Source: a virus. Taken from it: a stretch of DNA of 42,767 nucleotides. This document shows, piece after piece, positions 33,615-42,000 of the stretch. The first letter of the stretch is position 1, and each line of letters starts with the position of its first letter. The stretch is taken from IMG/VR virus record IMGVR_UViG_3300025410_000036, positions 1-42,767 of that record, one strand, 5' to 3'. The position numbers and the translations under genes are program-made. The notes under the pieces were generated by a model. The model saw only the letters and a program-made list of their open reading frames with translations. It did no database searches and was not told the DNA's origin.

Positions 33615-34802
33615 TTATCCTATAGTATCAGTAATGCAATCAAGTGTGGTGGTACCAAAACCACCAAGTTGAATGTTATGTTTTAATGCCACAATAATAT
33701 AAGCACCTGAACCGTATATAGGTCGACCATCTTGTCCTGGTTTGTCTAACCAGCTGAAACCTATCATTTGTCCGACATGCAAATCACTATTCCAAGGTAC
33801 GGTAATTCTTAAAGCAACCTTATCTTTTTCTAGTAAACCCATTCTAGCTTGTCTCAACAATAGATATTGCTCGACGCCAACCGGACAACTGTTTTGCTGT
33901 TCTGCCGAACTAGAATTGGTTATGGCAGTCTTATGATTACCCTGACCTATACCACATTCACCTATCATACCACCAAACAAACTACCTGACTGATCAAATG
34001 GATTAATAACACTAAGGCTGTTTCCACCGACAGCACCGTTAAGAACATCAGATAGATAATCAAAGACACAAGGAAAACTAAAAGATATTGCTTTCTTAAA
34101 ATTATAAAGATCACCGTCAGCCTCTGAATTGGAAAATACCCAACCAGGAGACTGAGTAACCATAAATCCTAAAGGCCAAAAGTAATGTGTTGGAATCCAT
34201 CCACCACCAGGATCGGAATATCTCATAAAATGTAGAAACGATGGATCACCACCCCCATATAATGCAGCATTAGCTTGCTGTGAAACCACCTGAAATGGAT
34301 GTATATTCTCGGCAATATAATCTCTACTAGGTCCGGCGTTCATAACAGACATACTACCAGCACCAGCACAACTAAGAGCATAACTAGCAACATCAGAAGG
34401 CATTGCACATTTCCATGATTTTGAAATAAGAGCCATGGCATCTGTTATTAGTGTTTGATCGCAGGCATGAAGTGTCAAACTTTCAGTTTGTCCTACGTTA
34501 ATATCTAAATCTCTTTCATCAATTCTATAAAGAAGTTGATTAATACTCATTTGTCTATTTCGTAAACCAGTACCATCTGACATATTGATACTTAGATTTT
34601 TTGCTTTATAATCACCCCATATTTTTTGTGGATTACTATAAGCCCATGATTGTATTGTTACTGCGGTCTGTAGTCCTGGTGTAAGTAGACTTTCACTTAG
34701 TATAATTTCTTTTAGTGTAACATCATTAAAAGTTTGACCTTGCACGCCAATTTGTGCATCAACTCTTAATATATCATAACTACCACCAGATGCAGTTACC
34801 AT
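33615..34802 (-). CDS. 27: Baseplate hub protein gp27-like
   Basis: 395 residues; T4 gp27 is 391. Beta-rich, with the hub pattern: YDILRVDAQIGVQGQTF, NDVTLKEIILSESLLTPGLQ, LTLHACDQTLITDAMALISK, then IAENIHPFQVVSQQANAALY followed by FLHFMRY. The (N/H)PFQ...FL.F segment is typical of tail hub proteins. The C-terminus has ALRITVPWNSDLHVGQMIGF and GSGAYIIVALKHNIQLGGFG, as in gp27/gpD/VgrG hub domains, where the antigen-like barrel ends. gp27 is a trimer joining spike gp5 to the tail tube. It lies 2 nt from gp53. The assignment rests on fold-like pattern and gene order, not strong identity. Confidence 0.7.
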   Translation of the reverse strand: MVTASGGSYDILRVDAQIGVQGQTFNDVTLKEIILSESLLTPGLQTAVTIQSWAYSNPQKIWGDYKAKNLSINMSDGTGLRNRQMSINQLLYRIDERDLDINVGQTESLTLHACDQTLITDAMALISKSWKCAMPSDVASYALSCAGAGSMSVMNAGPSRDYIAENIHPFQVVSQQANAALYGGGDPSFLHFMRYSDPGGGWIPTHYFWPLGFMVTQSPGWVFSNSEADGDLYNFKKAISFSFPCVFDYLSDVLNGAVGGNSLSVINPFDQSGSLFGGMIGECGIGQGNHKTAITNSSSAEQQNSCPVGVEQYLLLRQARMGLLEKDKVALRITVPWNSDLHVGQMIGFSWLDKPGQDGRPIYGSGAYIIVALKHNIQLGGFGTTTLDCITDTIG

Positions 34803-34804
34803 AA

Positions 34805-35653
34805 CTATGCAAATCCTTTTAGATAATTTGGTTGTGAACGAGTAAATGTTTTAAATTCGTTCATTATTTGTGGATAATATTCTGCTTTAATTACTTTGAT
34901 GAGTTTTTTATCATCATTCAACTTTACTTCATAATCATAATTTGAAATTCGTCCAGCAGAAATTGACTCGGTAATTGTTTTACCATCTACATCATAAACA
35001 TTGTAACTAGAAATAGCCGAAACCGATCCACCTTCTGTAATAACGATAGGAGTGGTATTGCTGGAATCTGCCGTTAAATTAGCACTATCTGCCGTATAAG
35101 CAATACTATCGGCGGTAACATATATGTCATATACACTTGGTCTATAATAGTAATAAGGAACTTTCATCATATTTTGAGTCATCTGTTGTTCGTCAATAAC
35201 AAAACTGGTTGTCTGTGAGGTTCCATAAAATTGATTAGTTCTAGTAATTTGCATTTCATAATGGTGTAATTCTTCTTGAGCATTTGCTACAGAACCATAC
35301 TTATCAATAATGTATTTTTGAAAAGCATCATAGTTTAGAGGCCAATCAAATTGAGGATCAAAAATCTGGTTGGCATATAAGATAATCCATCCGGCACCTA
35401 TATCACCATAAACACTTTCTGCCAATAAATCTGGTGTATCGGATTCATCAATATTATAAACATAGTATGATGATGTATTATTGACAATTTTTCTTAATAA
35501 GTTAAAACGAAAAAAGATATCAGTAACAGTTTCAGTTGAACCTGAAGCCATAGTGGTACTATTGATATCATAGTCTGTTGTTGGAAAAAAACCAAATAAT
35601 GGCGTATTAGTGGATACTCCTGGTATACCAGTTTTAGGATCATTGAATGCCAT
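34805..35653 (-). CDS. 53: Baseplate wedge protein gp53
   Basis: 282 residues against 196 in T4. The conserved gp53 region is unmistakable: SSYYVYNIDESDTPDLLAES, VYGDIGAGWIILYANQIFDP, QFDWPLNYDAFQKYIIDKYG, EELHHYEMQI. This is the LysM-like (D.P..LA...YG....W.IL..N.I.DP...WPL) module used in wedge contact with gp25 and gp6. An additional central segment of about 40 residues (YTADSANLTADSSNTTPIVI) is low complexity. The C-terminus ends KTFTRSQPNYLKGFA. Located between the gp4 region and the hub gene, as in T4 (4-53-5). Confidence 0.9.
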   Translation of the reverse strand: MAFNDPKTGIPGVSTNTPLFGFFPTTDYDINSTTMASGSTETVTDIFFRFNLLRKIVNNTSSYYVYNIDESDTPDLLAESVYGDIGAGWIILYANQIFDPQFDWPLNYDAFQKYIIDKYGSVANAQEELHHYEMQITRTNQFYGTSQTTSFVIDEQQMTQNMMKVPYYYYRPSVYDIYVTADSIAYTADSANLTADSSNTTPIVITEGGSVSAISSYNVYDVDGKTITESISAGRISNYDYEVKLNDDKKLIKVIKAEYYPQIMNEFKTFTRSQPNYLKGFA

Positions 35654-35655
35654 TT

Positions 35656-36165
35656 TTACCTCTTAAATACCCAGTCCTCAACCGGGAGTTGGATTGCTTT
35701 ATCAAACTCATCCACATTTATTTCAATAAACTGTGACCTAACATGATTATAAAGATATCTTTTAATACAAGGTCTGGATAAGGACTCTAATCGTTTACTA
35801 CCTTGTAATAACTGATAACTTAATTTAAGTTTGGTTGTTTCATCAAATAGTTTATTATTTTGAAACTTCATTAACTGACCTAATAGTGTTTCACGTTCCC
35901 TCAGGTTAAGATAATGTAGGTTCAAACCAAGAAAACCATCTCCATACATTTCAATAGGAAATACCATTGGAAACTTATCATACTTTGCTAATGTCAATTT
36001 ACCTTTTGGATCATACTTAAAGAAAAACAATTTACCAATGACTGTATCATCACGACCTCTTTGGTCGGATGCCAATAATAGTTTACGAGCCTTAGGTGAC
36101 GCAGCATCCAAGGCCTTATCAAATAACCACTTTTGTAGGTCTTTAGATGAATATTTTTCTGCCAT
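35656..36165 (-). CDS. Conserved T4-like virion protein, possible DNA end protector (gp2-like)
   Basis: 169 residues. LLASDQRGRDDTVIGKLFFF, KYDPKGKLTLAKYDKFPMVF, PIEMYGDGFLGLNLHYLNLR, LFDETTKLKLSYQLLQ, PCIKRYLYNHVRSQFIEINV. The YDP...L..YD.FP..FPI...DGFLGLNLHYL pattern is a well conserved family in T4-like phages of aquatic bacteria, encoded beside gp4 and gp53. I recall it annotated as the DNA end protector gp2, which caps packaged DNA ends against host RecBCD; I am not certain of that. A TATAAATA octamer begins 6 nt upstream of the ATG. An alternative is a small baseplate accessory protein. Confidence 0.6.
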   Translation of the reverse strand: MAEKYSSKDLQKWLFDKALDAASPKARKLLLASDQRGRDDTVIGKLFFFKYDPKGKLTLAKYDKFPMVFPIEMYGDGFLGLNLHYLNLRERETLLGQLMKFQNNKLFDETTKLKLSYQLLQGSKRLESLSRPCIKRYLYNHVRSQFIEINVDEFDKAIQLPVEDWVFKR

Positions 36166-36170
36166 ATAGG

Positions 36171-36178
36171 TATTTATA
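36171..36178 (-). promoter_or_regulatory. Late promoter-like TATAAATA just before the gp2-like gene
   Basis: Exact octamer in the 13-bp gap after gp4. It ends only 5 nt before the ATG at 36165, so a T4-type start would yield a leaderless or near-leaderless mRNA. It may instead serve gp53 further downstream. Confidence 0.4.
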
Positions 36179-36622
36179 CTACTTTTTAAACAATTCTGCT
36201 TCTGTTAATAATAGAAATTCCCATCCTTTATCCTTACAAAACTCTTCCGCTGCTTTCCATTTAGCTTGATTAACTCCGTAAGTCATAACTTCTGTAATAT
36301 ACCTTTTAGTAGTCCTTTGTGGTCTTTTAGGTTCTTGAGTCTGAGCCTTAGGTTTGACCTCAATAATCATCTTACGAACACCACCGTCTCTCCCACGCGC
36401 CTCCACGTAGAAGTCCGTAAAGTATCGGTGGTACTTATTATCTATAGGTGATAGATAAGGAATGACTATCTCTTCCGAGGCCCAACGGATAACATTAAGG
36501 TTGGTATCACACCAATCCATAACTCGTTTTTCCCATCCTGACCTATATACGATGTTGGTAGGATCTCCAATATATTTCTTGGGATTCTGTGGTTTAAATA
36601 AACCTTGTTTGTAGTGTGCCAT
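36179..36622 (-). CDS. 4: Head completion nuclease gp4
   Basis: 147 residues from the ATG at 36622 (MAHYKQGLFKPQNPKKYIGD). A longer upstream start would overlap the divergent gene and adds no conserved sequence, so I reject it. Family signature: YRSGWEKRVMDWCDTN, IVIPYLSPIDNKYHRYFTDF, YVEARGRDGGVRKMIIEVKP. The Y.TDF...EVKPK arrangement is the PD-(D/E)XK-type nuclease core (Asp in TDF, Glu and Lys in EVK). T4 gp4 is needed for head completion before tail joining. It is the first gene of the minus-strand block, facing the plus-strand block across 30 bp. Confidence 0.9.
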   Translation of the reverse strand: MAHYKQGLFKPQNPKKYIGDPTNIVYRSGWEKRVMDWCDTNLNVIRWASEEIVIPYLSPIDNKYHRYFTDFYVEARGRDGGVRKMIIEVKPKAQTQEPKRPQRTTKRYITEVMTYGVNQAKWKAAEEFCKDKGWEFLLLTEAELFKK

Positions 36623-36627
36623 AAATA
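36620..36627 (+). promoter_or_regulatory. Late promoter-like CATAAATA for plus-strand tail genes
   Basis: CATAAATA at 36620-36627, one mismatch from the T4 late octamer TATAAATA, 26 nt before the ATG of the gp48-like gene and followed by GGAGG. It lies in the 30-bp divergent intergenic gap and overlaps the gp4 start. The only candidate I see for the plus-strand block. Confidence 0.5.
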
Positions 36628-36652
36628 GTATGTAGCATTTCCGGAGGAATAT

Positions 36653-37426
36653 ATGCCAGTTGCCGCATCTAGATATCAATTTCCACAAGACCTAGGCACA
36701 GAAACACAACGTCATTGGATGCTTATCACCGCCAAGGGTTCTGGCAATGCCGCGGATCCAGTTTCGGTTGCTTTACCTATGCCAGGACAATCTAGTGGTA
36801 GTAATCTAGCAATTGGTTCTAGACATGAATATAATGAAATGAAATTGACAAAAGTTGCTGCTGATGCCGCCTCAAGTGTACCTCTTATAGGTGGAATGTT
36901 GGGTGGTGCCATTAATGCGGCCGCAGGTGCAGCACCTATGGTTGGTGGTGCTATTAATCCAAAAGTAGAAGTTTTGTATAGAGATACAGGACTAAGAGAT
37001 TTTCAATTTTCATGGATTCTAGCACCAACCTCAGCAACAGAATCACAATCATTAGCAAGTATTATTAGAGCATTAAGGCAATACTCTTCACCTACGTTGG
37101 TGGCTGGAAATAGTGATCCAAGGTCAAGTTATATTGGTATTGCCGGTCAATCATCATATCTAGGATCAAGCGGAGGTGGTATTTTCAAAACACCTTATGA
37201 GTTTTGGATTCAGTTTTTTTACTTAGATGAAAAAACAGGTCAGCAAGTAGAAAACAGAAATATTCCATTGGTTGGTAGATGTGTATTACAAACGGTTGAA
37301 GCAATGTATAATCCTAATGCTGAATGGAGCACATTTCATGATGCCAGTCCATTATCGGTACAGTTAATATTAGCATTTAAAGAAATGCGTGTTATTGACA
37401 GTAATAACATATACGAAGGTTACTAA
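36653..37426 (+). CDS. 48: Baseplate tail tube cap-like protein (gp48-like)
   Basis: 257 residues. The start reads MPVAASRYQFPQDLGTETQR / HWMLITAK, a pattern (YQFP..LGT...HW..) I recognise from gp48/gp54 proteins of aquatic T4-like phages. Residues 68-100 are Ala/Gly-rich, weakly hydrophobic (SSVPLIGGMLGGAINAAAGA), then NPKVEVLYRDTGLRDFQFSW / ILAPTSATESQSLASIIRAL, the tail-tube-like (NP..E..FR.F.F...F.P....E......I...R) core. Such proteins cap the hub and nucleate the tube. Strong ribosome binding site GGAGG, 5 nt from the ATG, with CATAAATA upstream. gp48 and gp54 cannot be separated with certainty. Confidence 0.65.
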   Translation: MPVAASRYQFPQDLGTETQRHWMLITAKGSGNAADPVSVALPMPGQSSGSNLAIGSRHEYNEMKLTKVAADAASSVPLIGGMLGGAINAAAGAAPMVGGAINPKVEVLYRDTGLRDFQFSWILAPTSATESQSLASIIRALRQYSSPTLVAGNSDPRSSYIGIAGQSSYLGSSGGGIFKTPYEFWIQFFYLDEKTGQQVENRNIPLVGRCVLQTVEAMYNPNAEWSTFHDASPLSVQLILAFKEMRVIDSNNIYEGY

Positions 37427-37428
37427 TT

Positions 37429-38049
37429 ATGGGAACTTATCAACCAACTAATATTCCTATTAACTTAAACCTAAATGATCTTAAAAGTGCCGCAGACAAT
37501 GCAGGTCAGTATGCCAAGAGTTGCCGTTTTGTGGTTAGAATTGGTGCATCATCATTAACCGGTGGTTCTAGTATTCTTAAAATAATGAATACTACAAAAG
37601 ACTTTATCTATATGTGTGAAGCAGTAGAGTTTCCTGGTCGTGGTTTTGATGTTACGCAAATAAGATACAATGGACCTTCACAAGTATTTCCAAACAATAC
37701 AATGTATAACCAAGCTAGTTTATCTTTTATTTGTAGAACATATAGTCCAGAACGTGCGTTCTTTGATGATTGGATGGATATTATTAATCCTACATCCAGT
37801 TGGAACTTTGAATATGCGGATAACTATTATTCAACTATACAAATATACCAATTAGCAGAGTTCGGTCAAGGACTAGGAACTCAACAAAATGCTCAAATAA
37901 CACCAGTAGCAACATACGGTTGGACTTTAAATAAGGCCTGGCCTACATTGGTGAATCCACAACAGGTCACATGGGCGGACCAAGATATATTAAGATTACA
38001 GGTTACATTTGCTTACAAGTATTGGGATAGACCAGATTATAAACAATAA
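37429..38049 (+). CDS. Tail tube-fold protein (gp54/gp19-like)
   Basis: 206 residues. CRFVVRIGASSLTGGSS, FIYMCEAVEFPGRGFDVTQI, RYNGPSQVFPNNTMYNQASL, FICRTYSPERAFFDDWMDII, and C-terminal GWTLNKAWPTLVNPQQVTWA ... LQVTFAYKYWD. The (C-E-A)-x-FPG start, the W...I and the terminal L.VTF.Y.YW are the tube-protein pattern of T4 gp19 and the related initiator gp54. Its place directly after the gp48-like gene (2 nt gap) and before gp26 favours the tube initiator gp54 over the main tube protein. It would form the first ring on the baseplate. Confidence 0.65.
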   Translation: MGTYQPTNIPINLNLNDLKSAADNAGQYAKSCRFVVRIGASSLTGGSSILKIMNTTKDFIYMCEAVEFPGRGFDVTQIRYNGPSQVFPNNTMYNQASLSFICRTYSPERAFFDDWMDIINPTSSWNFEYADNYYSTIQIYQLAEFGQGLGTQQNAQITPVATYGWTLNKAWPTLVNPQQVTWADQDILRLQVTFAYKYWDRPDYKQ

Positions 38050-38063
38050 TGGAGAAATAGATT

Positions 38064-38786
38064 ATGTTACCAATCATTGATATGCCAACTTATGAAATTG
38101 AAATACCCTCTAGTAAGGAAAAAATTACTGTTAGACCGTTTAATGTGAAAGAAGAAAAACTCCTTCTAATGGCTATGGAGTCTAAAGATGTAAATGAAAT
38201 TATTAAAACAGTTAAACAGATTATAAGCAACTGTATCATTAAAGGTACAGTTAATATTGATAAACTACCATTTTTTGATGTTGATTACCTGTTTATCTTT
38301 TTAAGGGCCAAGTCAATAGGTGAAACCATAGAGGTTAATCTAACTTGTAATAATATACTTGAAAGTGGTGATAAATGTGGTAATGTGTTTCCAACATCTA
38401 TGAATATTAGTAATTGTGAAATTGTTTATCCTGATGAAATTAGTAATGATATTAAGTTGAATGAAAAACAAGGTGTAAAGATGAGATATCCATCTTATGC
38501 AGCTATTAAAAGAATAGAGTTTGGTGATGAAATAGATGTTAAGACTAATACTATAGCCGGATCTATAGATCACATTTACGATGCCAAGGGTGTTTATTCA
38601 TATAAGGATTATTCCAAAGAGGAATTAAAAGAGTTTGTGGAAGGTTTGACAGAAGAGAATTATAAAAAGATGATGGGGTTTATTGATAACTTTCCAACAT
38701 TTGTAGTAAAAATGGAAGCAACATGCAATAAATGCGGTTTTCAGCATAAAGTGAGGTATTCAGATTTTTATGATTTTTTTATATAA
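38064..38786 (+). CDS. 26: Baseplate hub assembly protein gp26 (T4_baseplate family)
   Basis: 240 residues; T4 gp26 is 208. LPIIDMPTYEIEIPSSKEKI, TVRPFNVKEEKLLLMAMESK, IVKQIISNCI-type segment and LPFFDVDYLFIFLRAKSIGE are the strongly conserved family core. Four cysteines (C95, C105, C221, C224: LTCNN...DKCG and TCNKCG) suggest a zinc ribbon. The gene ends SDFYDFFI. The two Phe codons before the stop lie in T TTT TTT (38774-38780), a perfect -1 slippery heptamer in phase. A -1 shift there enters the 71-codon frame at 38789, giving a predicted 313-residue fusion (see findings). In T4, gp26 acts in hub assembly as a chaperone-type protein. Followed by the gene for the possible tape-measure or cell-wall enzyme. 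Confidence 0.85.
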   Translation: MLPIIDMPTYEIEIPSSKEKITVRPFNVKEEKLLLMAMESKDVNEIIKTVKQIISNCIIKGTVNIDKLPFFDVDYLFIFLRAKSIGETIEVNLTCNNILESGDKCGNVFPTSMNISNCEIVYPDEISNDIKLNEKQGVKMRYPSYAAIKRIEFGDEIDVKTNTIAGSIDHIYDAKGVYSYKDYSKEELKEFVEGLTEENYKKMMGFIDNFPTFVVKMEATCNKCGFQHKVRYSDFYDFFI

Positions 38787-38818
38787 TAATGGGACACGAT
38801 AATCTCGGAAACCATTAT
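38774..38818 (+). promoter_or_regulatory. Candidate programmed -1 ribosomal frameshift signal
   Basis: T TTT TTT at 38774-38780 lies in phase with gp26 codons (GAT TTT TTT ATA TAA). After 5 nt, ATAATGG at 38786-38792 is complementary over 7 bp to CCATTAT at 38812-38818, which would form a weak stem-loop. The stem contains the ATG (38789-38791) of the next frame, which is in the -1 phase and has no Shine-Dalgarno sequence. All elements are read directly; frameshifting itself is inferred. Confidence 0.6.
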
Positions 38819-39004
38819 AGAACACAGTTTGGTATGATACAGCATCATAAGTGGAGTCTGACAGAACTAGAAGCAATGATGCCATGGGAAAGATATATCT
38901 ATGTTGACCTGTTACAGTTGTTTCTTCAAGAAGAGGAACAGAAGGCCAAAGACCGTGAAAATGAGTTAAGAAATAAAATAAATCACGCTAATCGGAAAAG
39001 ATAA
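38789..39004 (+). CDS. 71-codon protein after gp26, gp51-like, probably also a frameshift extension
   Basis: 71 residues: MGHDNLGNHYRTQFGMIQHH, KWSLTELEAMMPWERYIYVD, LLQLFLQEEEQKAKDRENEL, with a basic end. The W.L.ELE.M.PWER..Y...L...L.EEE pattern is a small conserved protein after gp26 in aquatic T4-like phages; I recall the label gp51 (hub assembly), which I cannot confirm since T4 gp51 is much longer. No ribosome binding site precedes the ATG (the upstream is T/A-rich), so translation is by coupling to the gp26 stop 2 nt upstream or by a -1 frameshift. Its stop overlaps the next ATG (TAATG). The length and charge resemble the T part of lambda gpGT. Confidence 0.6.
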   Translation: MGHDNLGNHYRTQFGMIQHHKWSLTELEAMMPWERYIYVDLLQLFLQEEEQKAKDRENELRNKINHANRKR

Positions 39005-42000
39005 TGGCCAATAAGGTTAATAACGATACATTTAAACGATTAAAGAAATTAACTCCTGCAAGAAGAATACAGATTGCCGATAGTCCTGTCGGTCAGTCTA
39101 TGCTAGGTCTACTTACACCATCACAATTGGCTGATGCATTTCCAAAGTATTGGGAAAAAGCATTACCAGATGTTGGTGGTTTTCAGGCAGCCATATCTAA
39201 AAAATCTCAATCACAACAACAAGGTATTTTGGATTCTATCACCAGTCAGATAAGTGAACTGAAAGAAAGTGTCGGTGAAAAATATCAAAAAGTAAAATCA
39301 ACAATTAAAAGAAAAGGTGCAGAATTAAAAGAAGACGTTTCTGAGATTTTAACCGGTGGATCAAAAGTTCCTGTTCTCAATAAAGATGCTGATGTTGCAT
39401 GGAATGATATACAAAAAGGACCTATTGATGTAAATTCTCCAGGTGGTAAGATATTCTCTCGCCTTTCGGATAAAAAATTATCAGAATTGGGAATTACAAA
39501 AAGCCAAGATAAAGATGGTAAGACCACATATAATTATAATGCTCCTACGGCTGGTAAAGAAGAAATTGAAAGTAGAATTAAGGGAGATTATAAAAAAGGT
39601 ACAGAAGGCCTTGCTGGTAAAAAGGCACTTCAGAAGATGGTTTATGATGGTTATAAAAATGCTGGATTCTCCGATTCACAAGCAAGAGCATTGACTGCTG
39701 AAGTTGGTCGTGAAAACGGCTATAATGCTGCTACTCTTTTTGGAACTCATATTGACCCATACAATAAAGAAGTAAACCTCGGTATGATTAGTATGCAGGG
39801 TAGTAGAGGGAAAGGATTATACAATTATCTTCAGAGTAAAGATTTGATTGATAAAAATGGAAATATGAAGATAAGCCAAGAGACTGTAAATGCTATGGCT
39901 GCATATCAAAGAAAAGAAATGCAGGAAGGCACGCATGGTGGAAGTCCCGAACAAATTAAAAGAGTTAGAGAATTTCTAAACAATCCTAATATTGATAAAG
40001 ATTCAGCAGCAGAAATTCTTGGTAAAGATTATATTAGATGGAGATATAATGATCCTCGATATGCCAGTGGACATAGAAACCGTGATGATGCATACGCTCA
40101 ATTAGATCAAACATTAGGTCAAATGAAACAGTCTGGTGGAGGTGATGTAAACAAACTTTCAAAAGAAGAATATGAATCTCTTTCACAAAAAATAATTTCA
40201 GAAAAGAGCGAACAAAGAAAAGCAGACTATGCTCGAGCTATGTTCCAGTATGAAAAAGATAATGGATTACAACATAGCGAAGAAACAGCAAGTGTAGCAA
40301 CCAAACCTGCTACTGGAGGATACCAGATAGGACCAACCGGACATATTCAGCCTACAGATCCAACATTATATGATTCTAAAAATTCACAACAATGTGCCAC
40401 ATTGAGTAAAGCATTTAATAAAGATATTGGTCGTGCGTCAGGTTGGAAAGTAGAAAGAAACGATGCTGCAATTAAACCTGGAGTTGTGGTTGCAACTTCA
40501 ATGTATAACCAAGGTTCTGGTAAAGAAGGATCGGGTTATCATACTGGTGTAGCATTAACAAAACCGGATAAAGATGGCAATTTTTATATGTTGGATCAGT
40601 TTAATCCAAATGCCAATTCATCAGGAAAGCCTGCTATCAGACAGTATAATATCAATGGTTATAAACAAAACGGAAATTATTTTGGTATTATTAATGGTAG
40701 AACTGAAAGTTCTCTAGACGCATTAAAGTATGTTAAAAGCATTGCAGGTAAAGATCATCCGGCATTGCAACAAATAGACGAACAAATATCGGCATTAGAA
40801 AATGCTAAAAACGGAAGTCAAATTGCCAAGACAGATGCAACAGAGGTCAAAAATGTAACAGGTGACACTCCTATTACACCATCACCAAAGGAGCAAACGG
40901 CTGATGTCAATGGTCCTCGTCCAGCGCAACCTAAAACTGAAGTAAAACCAACGGCAGAGGTTGAAAAGAAATCATTACCGAACAAATATAAGGTTGATAG
41001 AGCTGGATTTATTGATGCCATTAAACAAACACCGGATTTCAAAAATAATCCTTTATCATTTATGGCAAGTGAAGATATGATTATAGATGGATTTAATAAA
41101 GATTCACAGGTTGTTGCTGCTGGTGTTAAATATGATGCAGCTAAAGGTGTAATGACTTTTAAAGATCCTTCTCATCCTGGCGTTCAGCAAGTTATGAAAG
41201 ATTTACACACCGATAAATTTATGACTCCTATACAGGAACCCAAACCAAAACCTCCTGTAGTGACTCCTCCTGCGCCAATCGTCACAGCGGCGCCTACCTC
41301 AACAACACCTACACCTAATGCACCGGCACCTACACCAGAGGCTAAGGCACCAACACCTACACCAACATCCGCAGAACCTCCAACAATCAAAAGATTTGAA
41401 AAAGGTGATGGTTGGGCTTCTGTAAAAGAAGTTCCTAATCCTGCGTATAAACCTCCGGCACCTACACAGGCGACACCAGAACCACCTAAACCAACACCGA
41501 CTCCACCTCCACCTGCACAGGCACCTACAACAACACCGGCGCAAACAAAGACAACTGTGCCTCCTGTACCAGGTGCATCCGACGGCGGTTCATTTGATGT
41601 TAGAAATGCGGGTGATGTTAATTTCTATCCAATGGATAAGAAAGATAATGTGGCAGCCGTTGATACTAAAACACAGAAACCTTTATTCACCGCAAAGAGT
41701 GGTGAAAAGATTGATGTTACACCATCACAAAAGGTTCAAGGTAACAATGTTGGTCCAACAGGAAATAATGTAAAAACGGAATTTGATGCTCTTAGTCAGC
41801 AAATAGGTACCGCATTTAATAGTGCTGGCAAACCTCAACAACCTTCAATGACTATGCAACAACGTCCTTCTGAAAGAGTTGATGATCCAAACTTTGGATA
41901 TAATCTACAGAAACAAAATCTTTCCAAGCCATATCATAATGCTGCCTTTGAACGTGCTATGATGAGAACAAGGTTGCAGGAAACTGGTGATACTTTAAAC

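Noticed and set aside
36623-36688. Upstream start extending gp4 by 22 residues
   Set aside because: It would overlap the start of the divergent gp48-like gene, has no ribosome binding site, and MAHYKQ is the natural family start.
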